Shown: one piece after another, positions 1-13,300 of the stretch
Layout of the letters: the number at the start of each line of letters is the position of its first letter
Position numbering within the stretch: position 1 is the first letter of the stretch
DNA from: Spodoptera frugiperda
Taxonomy: Eukaryota; Arthropoda; Insecta; Lepidoptera; Noctuidae
Direction of reading: 5' to 3'
DNA length: 64,000 bases
Assembly: GCF_023101765.2 (NCBI RefSeq)
Contig: NC_064218.1
Location: 7,502,001 to 7,566,000 of the forward strand
Notes under the pieces: generated by a model
Databases searched by the model: none
Told to the model about the DNA's origin: nothing
The model's input: the letters and a program-made list of their open reading frames with translations, nothing else
Made by a program: the position numbers and the translations under genes

Positions 1-3000
1 CTACTCTCGGAAAACTGGGTTCATATTGGGCACTTTGCCACGTGATATTGCAATAATAATGTACCGCTAATGTTTTATACAGCCCATTCCCAATCTAATA
101 ACGACTCTATTTTGAATCTGCGGCGTGTCATTTAGATGAACACAATGTATGGGTCAATATACGCTCTACTTTCGAGGCGATCGAGCCCGGCCGATCCTGG
201 GGCCAACCCACTCGCATTGTCATCAATGCCGGTCATTGTGGCCAATAAAGTGATTAATTCAGCCCATAAATGTATTCCGCCGATCTATTTCGAATTAGGG
301 TCAGTGTTGCCACCCTGGCCGATTGCACCATCTTGCCGCGTCGAGCAATTGGCGGCAGAATTGACTACTTTATGGATATGATAGCTACATTATTATTGTA
401 TGTGTTGAGTGGTAGCGACAGCAGCAATAAATATTACTGATGCAAAGTTAGTAATTAGATAGCTTTCATTAAACTCACCAATTTCAGATGCAACATGATT
501 TTATATCAAGAAGCAGTTGGCAACGAGGTTCTTACGATTTCCCGGATTCATAAGAGTTGGACTATAAGAACCCAATAATACTTTGTCCGGTCAGATTTAT
601 TATTTTAAAGCTTACCGTGGTAAAAGTGTCGTACTACTAGTCTAGCCACTAATACCTTATAATCATTGTATTTTTCCACTTTTGTTTCAAGGTTCTAACG
701 ACCATTAACACCCCAATCAACTTCAAAACCTAACAATTACTTTCATCAGTTGCCTAGCTTATCAATACTGTGTACTTATTTTACGCCTAAAAGCAATCTA
801 GACGAATATAACGTTTTCAATATTAAAATAACGATTTTTGATCGACCTCGGCTTTTTGAGGCACCCAAAACTTCCTCGATTAGTTACCATGTAAATTATG
901 AAGTGATAACGTACCTCCGGTAATTTATAGTCGACGTTCCCAAGTTTCTTTGATATCTACTTAACTCCTACTGACAAAGTCCCATTGTAACTTTCTCGGT
1001 TATTTATTTGCCTTAAACATATTCCTAACTTAACCCTTCTTCCAATGAAAATAAATATCATAGGACATATAAAGAGTACTTGAGCGCTCCTCAATGTAAT
1101 TGTAATTAGTGGAGCGGCTCAATATTATCATAACTGTCATAAGTTCCATTCGGGGAATGTGTTTTCTCACATTAGTTATCTGAGAGCGTCCGATGGGTGC
1201 GATGAACTTTCTAAGGGCTTCGGATACTCAAATGACGCGTGCGACGATCGCAAAGAGAAACGTACTTGACGGATACAAGTATTATTGAACTGCATTAGTA
1301 ATGAACCTATCATATTGAGCAGTGGGTGGAGATATAAAACTTCTATTTGCAATAACTGCTTAGCGCTTTCTATGAGATTGTAATGAAACAAATTTATAGG
1401 ACTTATTTCCTAAGCTAAAAATAAGTAATGTGTATTACCCACTTAACTAATCAATTTCTTCATTGTTTCATAAGTTAAAACACATCTGGCATGGTCCAAA
1501 AATACTCATCAATACCAAGATTCGATATCACGAAGCCTTGCATGGAATGAGAGCAAGAAAAATAAGATTACACCATATGGGATCGCTAATCTGATTCAAC
1601 GAACCGATGATATGTTTAAAGGCGAATTTATTACTGGTTTAAACTCTAAAGAAATATGGTTCTTTAAATAAGCATTGTTAGAATCGCCCTTTGGAATATA
1701 AAGGGACTATGTATTTACGAAATCGAGAGCCGCCTGTTTTGAATGGTTGTTGTCGAAAGACGTCTATAACGACGCATAAACACCAAATTCTCATCTGAGT
1801 GCTATATAAATAGACAAAAGAACTTCCTTTCTTCCAATCTAATACAATAACTCGTATCTTTCTTTAGTAAGTAGTTCCGAAGTGGTCGGCTAAAACGAAA
1901 AGTCCGGTAATACCCAATTTAGTTTTGTCTTATGTCTATCTATCCCGTGTGCTATCCCATTCACGAAGTTATCCACCGATGAAGCAACATTGCCCGCGCC
2001 TACGCGAACAAGATTTCTACGCAACTGGTTATAAGATATAGTTGATTCATTTCATATCCCTACGGCTTTCTAACACCGGGAAACATAATTAACATGATTG
2101 AATTATTTAGTGTTTAATGTTTATCGATTGTAGTTTTCGTTTAAAAGCTAAACACGATACAACTTAAATAAGATGTGGCTGAGGTAAGTAAAAACCACAT
2201 AAGGTAATAATAGAAAACGTACCGTTGAGGAAAAAGTAATATATTTTAAGAAGATTTTGTACGAAGATACTACTCTTCTACTCTTGCTAAGCGACATTTC
2301 CACATTTTGGTTAAAAATAAACTACCAAACCAAGTACCCCTGACAGAGATAGAAATTCAATAAAGATCTACAACTGTCCGTCAAAGCCGCTCACGATTCC
2401 ACATAAAAAAAGGTGGAAAAAGAAAGAAAAAACGAAACATGATGTCAGCCACTTGTCACTGCGAGTTTTTGAAGTAAACAGGGAGGAATGGCTGGACTGA
2501 AAGGAATGTGGGTGGGCGATAGACTCGCAACTTGCTACTTATGCACGATTGTAATCTTTAATCTGAACGCTTTATTGCACCACGTGGCTTAGGGCAGCAG
2601 TTAATAAATATTTATGCTTTATCACAACGGTCATATTGGTTGACTTAATGTTGTGATATGGTGAACATACAATATTGTATGAAATTGAGAATTCTACAGT
2701 GGAAAGAAAACCACTTAATTGGTGTTGAACTATATTGTTGAACAGATAAAACTAAAAATGTGTGCAAGAAACATACCACTACGATTTTATGATATGTACT
2801 TCGGAACAGGAGAAGGCGTCGACCGATAGCAATCTAGACACACGGCAGTGTGTCCGCCAAGTTCGAGCAAAAAAACCGACACACCGGCCGTGGGTTATAT
2901 TACACGAACCATTTCGGGCCAAGTTCGACCCACCTATAACTCAAAATCTATTTTATCTACGCATATGAAATTTCTAGTATCTATCGAGATCTACTTACTT

Positions 3001-3039
3001 ATCTAAAATACAAAATTTCATTAATGTACCTATTGTAGA
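1..3039. other. AT-rich non-coding stretch
   Basis: No convincing coding frame. A G+C-richer patch at about 170-365 has an 81-codon open frame from 136 but no recognisable domain and no splice context; I treat it as chance or a conserved non-coding element. Confidence 0.6.
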
Positions 3040-3387
3040 TCTTGAGATATTGACGTCAGAAAATCGCTATTTTTACTATACACTCACTGACTGACTCACT
3101 CACTCATCAAAAACCTAGACCACTTCCAATAGTCGTATTGACTTGAAATTTGGCATGGAGGTAGGTCTTTAGGTCAAGGTAAAGGAAAAAATCTGAAAAT
3201 GGCCAAGTGTGAGTCGGTTTTAAAAATAATGAAGGTGTAAATTCATACCCCTAAGGAACTAAAACAAAAAAAATATCTATATCTTCCAATGGTCGTACCG
3301 ACCTAAAATTCGTTACGAAGGTTTGTATTTAGTCAAAGTAAAGAAAAATAAGAAAAAAAGAAAAACCTTACAAAAATAAATGAAATC
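3040..3387. repeat. Lepidopteran-type dispersed repeat of uncertain class, next to foldback
   Basis: The 'cactcactgactgactcactcactcatc' block followed by 'gacttgaaatttggcatggaggtaggt' resembles a dispersed repeat common in moth genomes. A second, diverged version of the 'ttccaatggtcgtaccgacc' module follows at about 3283, so the element is internally repetitive. Family assignment is from memory and uncertain. Confidence 0.45.
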
Positions 3388-3722
3388 CCACCCAAAACAT
3401 AAATGTGAAAGGATGCCAAGTTCGATAATATTGGAATGCTTCGCCTATAAAAGAAGTGAGATCTAAAAAGTACCAAGTTCCATACACAGACCTCAGTTAA
3501 AAATGATATAACTTGGCAAGTTTTAATAGAAAATTATATACTTGACTCATTGCGTTTAGTAGGTTTATAACAAAGTGTGTGAAAACTTGCCAACTTGTTA
3601 TATCATTTTTAACTGAGGTCTGTGTATGGAACTTGGTACTTATTTAGATCTCACTTCTTTTATAGGCGAAGCATTCCAATATTATCGAACTTGGCATCCT
3701 TTCACATTTATGTTTTGGGTGG
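3388..3722. repeat. Long near-perfect inverted repeat (foldback), arms about 137 and 141 bp
   Basis: Left arm 3388-3524 is almost the exact reverse complement of right arm 3582-3722, differing by a few substitutions and a 3-nt bulge, with a 57-nt AT-rich spacer. The arms begin ccacccaaaacat and end atgttttgggtgg. The length and near-identity suggest a recent foldback insertion or TIR element. Transcribed, it would form a long double-stranded hairpin. Confidence 0.9.
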
Positions 3723-5126
3723 TTTCTTTTCTCTAATTCCAGTTTCACAACCTGCGCAAAGAATGCAGGTGCTACAAACTTTTTCTGTTATTCCCGGATA
3801 AACAAGGAAGCAAGCTCTTTATACTTAAAAGAAAAAGATAAGGGGATAAGAATTGTCAAGTTATTTCTCTCCCGTCTTGCAATCAACGCGGAGGCATGCG
3901 ATTGCGTCACAGCTGAGCATGTAAACACCAAGCTTAATTTATCTCTAGGCTTACTTTTCTCATTTATACACTGTCACCGTAAAAGGTATCAATCATTATT
4001 TTGTTTTAATTTAACAGAACCCCATTTGGAGTAGTCTTAACGCTGAAATGTAATAAAGCTGTCGGGAACGAACGAAGTCGTATATTTTAAGGTGAACCCA
4101 ATTTGTCAGGCTGACGACATATGGCACCGGTTGCCACAATATCGGAGACTGGCTTACATGAGAAAATATTTTTATAGTTAGTCATGCGGTTAATCCAATC
4201 CCTAATACAATGCATTGAACCATAACAACCAAACAGCTGTAGTAAACCTTAGATTAGGCGAGATAGCGGCCAAACGTCGGCCCATTTAACAATAAAAAAA
4301 AAAAAGTTTCTTCTGGAAATTTCTTTTCCCTGCTCCGACTCCTTCCATGGTTGATGTAAGAAAAATACTACTGCAACTGTTCCCATTGTTGCCACAAATC
4401 GCAACTCAAAGGAAGAAAACTGCTTCGCTCTCACATAATATTGTGCCAGTAAACTTCAACTTGTTATGTTACTGCTCATCATTCCTGAACATATCCCAAG
4501 ATGGCTCGCTGTAGGGGTAATGCTTATGCGCATAAGTATAGAAACAACCTACTCAGAAACAGCACTAAACATAAACAGTCGAGGGAGATGTTCTCTGGCA
4601 CAGTTTCCGATGTAGGAATCGAGTAGTATCAGTTTCATATCGAAGGACATAATTTTTAACCACTACTCGTTTTGGGGCGTCATCTTTACTAGTCTGAAAC
4701 GAGGTCGATACAATTTGAACTCTATTCACGTGCAGAAATTCTGCCAGGTGTTATTCTGTTATTAGGTATGTTTTGGATTCTGAACTAAACCAAGCTGGAT
4801 TATTGCGCAGCTAAAATGATACGGTGAGTTATTTGTAAACTCACGCCCAGGTTTATGATGTCATCATATGTGCAATGAACCTTCTATAAAAATCTACTCT
4901 TACCCGAGATGAAAATAGAATAGTCTAATCTTGACGGGGATTCGCGGCTAATAATATTTATTGAACCCTGATTAGCCTTCGTCAACAAAGGTCAGGTAGG
5001 CATTACCTAGCCTAAAAACAGAACTTACTGTGTCATGGATTACGTAACAAAGAATGATCATATGTTTTCTAGAGAATATTTATTTTCAAGATGATAGACA
5101 GAAATTGCCGTTGAGGTAAACGTGTT

Positions 5127-5315
5127 CTAGAGTGGAGTCCGTGTCTAGGCAAGCGTAGTGTAGGGAGCCGTCCAGTAAGGTGGAGTGACGATATCCGCAA
5201 GGTTGCTGGTAGTGGTTGGATGCGGAGAACTGAAGATTGAGTTCAGTGGTGTGCCATTGGAGAGGCCTATGTCCAACAGTAGACGAGAACAGGCTGATGA
5301 AGATGAGACAGAAAC
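5127..5315 (+). pseudogene. C-terminal fragment of an RTE-like LINE reverse transcriptase ORF
   Basis: In the frame starting at 5127 the sequence reads LEWSPCLGKRSVGSRPVRW, then SDDIRKVAGSGWMRRTED, a stop at 5238, VQWCAIGEAYVQQ and a stop at 5280. This is the well-known C-terminal tail of insect RTE-type LINE proteins ('RW.DDI.KVAG..WM...QDR..W...GEAYVQQW'). In-frame stops show it is dead. A degenerating 'tgatgaagatgag' tail follows, as is usual at the 3' ends of these elements. Confidence 0.75.
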
Positions 5316-7079
5316 TGTAAAGACTGGAACTATTGTATCCTGCTGCTTCTTGCTTTGGCGTAGATCGAGGTTAACAGCAATAACAGCACACTCACTTTGT
5401 GGTCGTTAGTTATTAGGTCCACGTAATGGGGAGCGAGTCAATTACCATAAAATATGCATGAATACGATAAAAAGGTGTCTAGGTGAGAGGTTAGTTTTAG
5501 CTAGTCCAATCATTTAATCATCTTATTATAATAACTTAACATTTTGGCTGCTTATGTTGAGGAATACAAATTGGCGATGCTTATTCTCATTGTGATAAAC
5601 TTATCAAGTATGCAGTCAGACACTTGACATTGATAGTCGCCACTCAGTATAACCAAGGTTGTTAAAAGTTTATTTTAAGATTAAGACTTAAAGTTGTGAA
5701 TACATACGATTAAAAATGGTATTTTGTTTTTCTTTGTTGCAATCATTAAACTCGTAATTAGTATAATTTAACGATAACACTTTATTAAACTATAATAATA
5801 TAGCTCTGTCAAATAAAAAAATATTGCAATAATAAAAAATATTAAATCATGTGCTACGCCACATTGGTAACATGTGTGTCACATGAGGTACATTCTCACT
5901 AACGATCTATTCACACTTGAATACTTTGGCTTCATAAAGGTACCTGCTGATAGGGAGCACTGTAATGGTTTTAGTGAAATACCTAGGAATCCCACACTAT
6001 CTAGTCTTCTCAAAAAAGAAAACAAAATAACAAAGGAGGCTTATATCAGGTGCGAAGCGAGGTGTGCAAAATTTCCCTGAAGCTATGACGGCGACGCGAG
6101 ACATGCTTCGGAGCGAGGTGATCATAAAACAAGCGTCGAGGTGGAACGACAATACGTAGCGGAAGGAATTGCTAATATTCCGCATTTCGTTTGTTCGATG
6201 TTTTCGTGATAGAACTTTGTTATGGCGATGTCGTTTCATGTCATGGTTGACGGTTTTAATACATATTCATACGCTGTTTAATACTAATTCGGCTGTTGAG
6301 GCGGCGGTAGCAGTTACATGAAAATTGTGTGTGTGACACCGAAAATCAACTTCTTATTTACCGCTTCGATTGGGTTGGTAATGGAAATTACATTATAACC
6401 TTTCATACATAACGTTCCTTTGAAAATCATCATAATCATTGCCCTGTTTCTAGTCTAATTCACAATTTTAATCTTCCAGATCGTATCATAAAGTAGTCCC
6501 AAAATGATAATAAACAGCATTCTAGTTGCTAAATTAACCGTTTTAATCCATAATTTATTATTTCTAGTTATCTTCAGTAGGCGTTAAAGCCTGTTCTTTT
6601 GTAACCAACTAAAGTTAGGCTTGAAACTACCCACTTGAATGTTTCTCAATTAATATGCTCGATTGGAAGTATATTATTAAGAATAATCAGTATTCTATTA
6701 CTAAAACTAAAGTCTCATTTTAATGAAGAAAAACATTGCATTCTAGACAATTCCTTTGCAGAGTTCGACAAAAATTTGTAGAGTTATATTTCAGTTAAGC
6801 GAATATTACGGTTTATTTAAATTATACCTACTTACAAATCTTTGGGAACAACAGCATCTGTTCTCACGACTCTAAATTATTCTGTTTAAGAAACAATTGA
6901 AAGATTCACACAGAAAATTATCGTTAGGGTGTGAATTAACATTGACTTCTTACTCTTATTAGTTGGTGAGACGTGGGTGTGACCGATCGATCAAAATATG
7001 TTGAGATTACTCGCTAGATTCTCGACTCAAGAGTATGACAGATGCCTTGTGGTGATAGCAGAATAGAATGCATGTTCTA

Positions 7080-7262
7080 TCACCACTCTTTCACATCCTA
7101 TGGGTGTTGTAAGAGCCAACTAAGACGCTATGCTGCTCTCTGATAGCTACACCTAAACTTTGTCAACTGCTATCTCCAACTCGCCTGCGAAGCCTGAAGA
7201 CTGTAACAAATCCTCTCATTAAGAGGAGACCCAAAGTTCAGCAGTGGACTGTCAAGGGCTCT
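7080..7262 (+). repeat. Degenerate LINE 3'-end fragment
   Basis: 'cacatcctatgggtgttgtaagagccaactaag' and, 130 nt later, 'gaggagacccaaagttcagcagtggactgtcaagggct' resemble the 3' region of common lepidopteran non-LTR elements. The second block is another version of the 'CAGCAGTGG' LINE tail. No open frame remains. Confidence 0.5.
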
Positions 7263-9112
7263 TGATAAGGATAAAATTGTATTATATTCAAAGTAATATT
7301 AAATAAGTATAATTTGTCTCTACTCTACTACGTAGAATATCAGCAAGTTGTTTATAGACTGAAGTCCAATAAGTACCTAAAGCCCTTGGAAGGCAATCAA
7401 TATGAAATATTTAATAGGAACTGATTGTGTTCATCATAGAGTGCATTGGAGCAATGCTAGGCACCATTACTTGTTGTGTAAATAACAATCATGTGCATAT
7501 TGCTACAATTGATTCCAATCGATCTGGTTATAATAGTCCTCTTCTGTTTACTTCTTAATTGCTATAAATCATTATAAAAGCAATCTTGTGTTTGTATGTC
7601 TTTATTCTCCAACAAAAACAACTAAACTTAACATATGTGTATCTTAAAGGTAGACCATAACTTTAAATAGTTACCTATGAACCTAGAAGCAAAATATTGA
7701 ATAGAAAATTAGTAGTTAATTGTTTTTACAAATTACATTAGCAGCCCAACAAACTTTCAATTATTTTTTATAGTAATTCATTTGCCTAAATTGCTATATG
7801 AACTCATTAATTACAATGACTAATCGGTTTTATTTACCTGAAAACTTGTTTTTATTTGAGTTACATTCAACAAAAACCTCAATACATTATAAATATCGCC
7901 GTTAAATTCTATGTGGATTAAGTTGAGAAACTCCCACTTTACTTTTGTTTACGTCGGCTAAAATTGATGGTTTGTTTGGGGTAGCAAACAGATGGAGGAC
8001 CCGGATCGAAATCGAATTATCCCTTAGTAGCAGAATTTTTGGAGTCCCTTGATTTATTTTACGCGGATGGAAATCTCTAGAAGTCTCGATATTAATAGAA
8101 ATTTCCTCTTAATTGTCATGCATATCTTCGTGTACCATCTTTCTTGTTTATCGCACGTACGTGCTTAGTTACTTCCGCAGAAAATATGCGCGCATAAAGC
8201 GACCGACATATAAAAGTAGACGATTACAGAATACACATTTGCCCAATGTAAACGTTTAACATTAAATTTTGAAACACTTCAGCTATTCTGATTATTTCAC
8301 TATTTACATTACACAATCGATTCGATTTAGTTGAAACATACGTAGCATTCTTTATTTGGTTTTATCGCAATCTGGACTACTTATAAAATTAGATATGAGC
8401 TCAAGACGAATTTATCTCGGATGAACAAAGCACCAAATATCTTTCACACTTGTTTTCTTTTTAGCACATGTGCGTGACAGTACCTTAATTGAATAACTTG
8501 AAAGTTTGACACATAAATGTAGAGAAAACATGATGTATTATGATTTTTGTAATAAAAATACTGATTTAACAACGCTAGCTAATATTTTACTGCCCGAAGA
8601 TAAATCTTTATTGCATTTTAAGACTCGGGTGCGCGGTTACCATCTGCTTTCGAGCGAATATGCTTCAATACTTAGTGTCGACCACTAAATATCTTAATCC
8701 GAACTATAACAATACAAACAGACCACGTATTTTTACACAAACGATGGAAGTTTTGTAAACCATGCTCTTAATTTTTTATGATATTTTTGAAAGGAGTTTT
8801 GATCTTAAACAAACATCGGGGCCACACGCGGCGCATGATTCACTGTCCGTCATTTCGTGCACGTGTGTATTGTCCGTCAAGGATGCTCTTAAGGATAAAA
8901 TTATAACTTTCTGTTGTTAAGGTAAATAAATATCAACAGCTCTTAGTCATTGGAAAAAAGTTTATTTAATGACGTATCAGTTATCGTCAATCTTATGAAC
9001 TTTATTCCTAGGACATTAAACACGACTACCTGGTTATGATAAATAATGGAACATTGCTTGGGTGGAGACGAAAATCCTGGTACCAGAGTTCGTCAGAATG
9101 GCAACTTAGTCA

Positions 9113-9177
9113 GAAATTGTCTTGTCTTTTATAATGTGATTTATCACAAATCAAATTATAAAAGACAAGACAATTTC
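9113..9177. repeat. Perfect 23-bp inverted repeat, 19-nt loop
   Basis: Arm 9113-9135 is the exact reverse complement of arm 9155-9177, with a 19-nt spacer. Stem and loop lengths are in the range of a small hairpin precursor, but the stem is shorter than a typical animal pre-miRNA with flanks and is fully complementary. A miniature TIR element remnant is equally possible. Confidence 0.85.
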
Positions 9178-9564
9178 GATATAAAATATCCATAATAAAT
9201 ATTAAGGACTACATCCTTATAATTACTTATAACAGAACCGACTTCAATGAATGGCCCCCATTTTTACCTAGTAAACAGCGACCCAATTCTTTATTTCCAT
9301 ACTTTGTAGTCCTTATCGCAGAATTAATCTTACATCCTGTTAGTGTCGCTACATTTTGTTTAAAAAGTACTTAAGTACATATTATTAATTAAATTCTACT
9401 TCAGTTTCGACAGATTTCCTCAATATTTCTGTTTAAAAAAAAATAACCTTTCCGTCCAGTGTTTATTTTTTGTTGTAGTACCTACATAAGTTTATGATCA
9501 AGAGGTAACACAATGTGCGATTATAAAATACCTTTTTAGTTATAAGAAACTCATAACTTCCACA

Positions 9565-9625
9565 GACTACTCTGGCATAGTCCAATAGTGAACTGCCACT
9601 ATTGGACTATGACAGAAGAGTAGTC
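9565..9625. repeat. Imperfect inverted repeat with 6-nt loop
   Basis: Arm 9565-9590 pairs with 9597-9625 through a 15-bp inner stem (ccatagtccaatagtg-type) and an 8-9-bp outer stem, separated by a small asymmetric bulge, with loop aactgc. The bulged stem looks more precursor-like than the perfect hairpin 430 nt upstream. There is no expression evidence. Confidence 0.75.
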
Positions 9626-10120
9626 ATAACCACATGCTGTTAAGGATGATGACCATCCACGGTCTAAGATAGCATTCATTCTTTACCCACCGTGTAATTG
9701 AAACCCCCTCTTTTCTTAGTAGGCCATAAGGCACATTAATATCCAATTTGCAAACATTAAACTAGGCAAGCAAAATAAAAACGGTCGTGCAAAATATAAT
9801 GCCGGTAATATAACTCGTGTCGGATTATGAAATCGTAGTCAAAACCTTAAAATATTGTTTGTATTACAAAGACACATGGCGTGTTAGCCGCCTCGACAGT
9901 TTTATGACACGATCAAAGCGCTAGTGTACGTTGATAGAAAGTATTTTTAACAACATGCAAACCTTTAAATCGTTCTTTCCGTGTAATTAATATATGGGTT
10001 TGAACGGAAATCCCGACTTTTCTTTCTCTAATTATTAATGCTAGAGGGAACAACTGCCACTACGCCGTTAATGTTGAGAAATGGGATTGGATTGTAGGTA
10101 CTAGAATTGCAATCGGAGCT

Positions 10121-10305
10121 GCGGACTGCCTAGTGGGTTACCAGGGCTCCGGTACTATAAGCAGAAGTAGGAACGAAGTGGTTTTTAGTCAGTAAGAGTC
10201 TGACACTAATTCCTCTAGCCTCGCCCAAAGCAAAATCGCCCAAACATTGGATGATTTTCGCCTATTTAAAAAAGAAGAATTGCAATGTTTAAAAAAATAG
10301 TAGGA
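10121..10305 (+). repeat. SINE of a lepidopteran type
   Basis: It begins gcggactgcctagtgggtta and contains the highly characteristic 'ggtttttagtcagtaagagtctgac' core, then 'cctcgcccaaagc' and 'cattggatgattttcgcc' before an A-rich tail near 10265-10302. This order matches a SINE family abundant in moths (noctuids in particular). The copy is fairly intact but diverged. Confidence 0.7.
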
Positions 10306-10329
10306 GGGCTTACAACGCATTTTTATGGA

Positions 10330-10392
10330 GTAGGAGGCATGCAAGCAAATAGATCACCTGATGGTAAACGATCAGCGCCACCCACGAACACA
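10330..10392 (+). repeat. Fragment of a dispersed repeat ('cacctgatggtaaacgatcagcgcc')
   Basis: The string around 10353-10390 is a familiar lepidopteran repeat module normally written 'ggtcacctgatggtaagcgatcagcgccgcccatg'. It follows the SINE tail by about 30 nt, suggesting two adjacent insertions. Class unknown. Confidence 0.55.
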
Positions 10393-13300
10393 ATTATGTT
10401 CAAAAGTATACAAAGTTGTAATTAGCAACTAGCCAGCTCTCAATCTATCACTTTCATCAACCGTAGAGAGATTATCGTCACCAAATTAAATCATTATTGT
10501 TTGTTGTGCGTTTTCTGTATCTTTTGTTTTCTATTTTACGTATTATACAAGAAAATTTCACGCTAAAATTGTTTCTAAAGTTGCAAATTGGTAGTACCAA
10601 TAAGTGCTCGCAATGTTTCAACACAATTCTACAAAATATTTTTACTCTTTGTCGTCTCAACTTTATCCGTACCTACGGGTGTTCACTTCCTACATAATTA
10701 AATACCATTGTTATACTATGATAATGTGTGAATATGTTTCAAGATAACTGCTATCAATATCTTTTATAAATAACGTGATTGATATGCTATATTTCACCTT
10801 TGTTACACGCATTTTCATCGAGAGTAAGGAGCTGTTATGAGGCTCCAAGATTGTTATCATGCATCCAACAGCATTATAAAGATTACTCGTCAAGTTAATT
10901 CCATCGCGTGCGCAAACAATGCCGTGTGGCCCACATAGAGGTAGATAGGCGTGAAGATAGATGGTGGTATCTCGTCAGCACGGCACCAGTTCCACATAAA
11001 CAAACAAAAAGACTTTCCCTCTTAATTACATCACATTTATCACGAACCTACATGCGACGGTTCAATGAATCCTAAAATGAAAAAACTTAGCCCATTTATA
11101 TTCAGCAAAATTTCAGTATGAAAAGTTAAACATAATCGCGTCCCGTGTCGTGAAGTTGATTCAGGTCATATCCAATGGAATTTCATAAATAAAATCTAAT
11201 TTCATGAAACGCGACTGCCGCCTAATGAGGGACGCAATTATAAACCTCAGCCTCTTATCCTTAATAGGGATCAGAGTCGTCTCATAATTATAGCGATCCG
11301 ATTTTGCTTCGTAATTTATTGGAAACTGATTGGTTGTAATAGATTTAGTGAAGCCATAGGCCCTTAGGCCTTCTAAATTCGGCTGTTGAAATTATTAGAG
11401 ACAAATATGCTTGTGTATGTACGTTATTCCAAGGTGAGTTTAATTCCAACCGCGCGTACTCGATCAAATATTCAGCGGATCACAGTGTAATGTAAGATTA
11501 CTCGAGTTGATGTTTCTAGGCTGGGGCGCGCTCTCCATTTTCATCCGCAGGGATGTAGTAAACGACTACCGGCTTTCTTTGCTTCGACCCTCTGCATCAT
11601 TTATAATCATAACTCCTCCAGCGAACACTTTAACTTCGCACCTCGCCTAGCACTCGCCTTGATGCGACGAAAGTGGAGGAAAACATTTCGCGAGTGGCTT
11701 TTGTGCTACTCGACTCTTTGAATTCTAACTTTTCACCAACTCTGTTTCCGAACTGAGCGAAAAATACAATTTTCTGCAGTTTGTTGTATTAAGAATTTGC
11801 ACGACGCGTATTAAAGTCTTTATAAGTTTACGCTTCGCCGTCATTATTCTATTCTCGGTGTGTATCCAATATAACTTTTATTAGCGAATCGTTGGGCGTG
11901 CGTGTGGGTCACTCGTGAATGTCGAAGGTCTTCCGTGCCTGAATCATAATGGGTTTTCAGGGGGAGAATCGCTGATTCCTGTCGTTAACGAAGACGTTTA
12001 TAACGTTAACCAGATGTGAGTGCGAAGTGTTATAACTACAACATAAATCGATGCAGAACACATTTGTTTATCAGTTTAAAGAATATCGCAGGCCGCGGTG
12101 TTCTCGTTCCAGTTAAACAAACGCGGGCAATAAGTTGCAGGACTTGTAATGAAATTCCCGGGCTTCGTTTGATTAAAATAAGTCCGGGATGTCGGTCCCG
12201 TTCCTGCAGTGAGTTCAAGCAATCGCGTTATTGGAACGCAATTTGTGCCAATTTAAAAAAAAATCGACTATGTCGTTCGGTCGGAAAATGTTACAAGATT
12301 TTGCACGGATTGCACCTATAAAATATAAACATTGCTTGTTTATTCAATAAAAATGTGAACGTTGCGGTTTGTTAGGAATTGGATTCAGTCAATTGGTGGT
12401 TCATTTTAGCGCTGTAGGTACTCTATTAGTAAATAATAAAACTGGCCTGTTCAGAAGATTGTAATTTGTGAATTGTTGAACCTAATTGGTGCTTACTGAA
12501 ACGATTTTCGAAAGCGTAATTAACACAAACTTGGTAATGTTGGTATTCAAATGTGATTTACCTGTAATTGGTAATAGTGATTCCAATTACGTGGATATAA
12601 TATTAGTATAGCGTACATAGAGGCCTTACATGTACCTTCCCTTCCAAGAAAAGCAGACGTGATGTTTTGCTATCGAAAAATACGATGAAAGTGGGTATAG
12701 GCGTTTCATGTGAATAACTTTCACAAAACAAACACTTAAAATAAAAATATGAGTGCCTTCAATGTATACCTACGGTCACGTACCCATATATTGATCAAAT
12801 ATCACCAGGGAATATATATATTTTTCAAATATTCCTAAAAGCAATGTTGTGTACGGTACCACGCCACGGTCGTACGATATTATTGTTAATGTTCACTGTA
12901 AACAAAGCTCGTTAGGAGTTTATAACCTACACATAAACTACCATTAGCTGGCGCCTAAATGTAGGTAAATATACTGTTCCCAGTTTCCTATAGTTTTTAC
13001 AAAACAAACCAATTTGATCCATCTCCATTTGATGATAAAAATCAATTTTCCACAACAGTTTCCTAGTTTCAACAAATCAGGGACTGCCAAAACATTTTTG
13101 ACAAAGGTAACCTCTTAATTTAGACCCTTTCGCTTATGTATTGAGTACGGTTATTAGAAATAGCATGATAACCCTTTGATTCCTATTGTCCTTCACAACA
13201 CTGTGAGCCGAAGCCCCGGGTGCCTGTCTTACGTACCGACTCAAGGAGAGACACTTTACTTGAAAAGGGTGGGAGACCCTTTGATGTTATTAAATTACGC

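Larger units (their letters stand above)
3731..9112. other. Non-coding stretch with scattered retroelement debris
   Basis: Apart from the LINE fragments at 5127-5315 and about 7080-7262, nothing is supportable. Open frames such as those at 5874-6239 and 8506-8688 are short, low-complexity in composition and lack family motifs. Confidence 0.6.

Noticed and set aside
136..381. 81-codon plus-strand open frame near the left edge
   Set aside because: Higher G+C but no domain, no splice signals and no continuation. Could be the edge of a conserved element but cannot be supported as a gene.
5185..5409. 74-codon open frame over the LINE fragment
   Set aside because: It is out of frame with the true reverse-transcriptase tail (frame from 5127), which is the recognisable reading and is broken by stops.
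12016..12321. 101-codon open frame, Cys/Arg-rich
   Set aside because: No recognisable family or spacing pattern of cysteines, the start overlaps a GTGAGT donor-like site, and an overlapping frame on the other strand is equally open.
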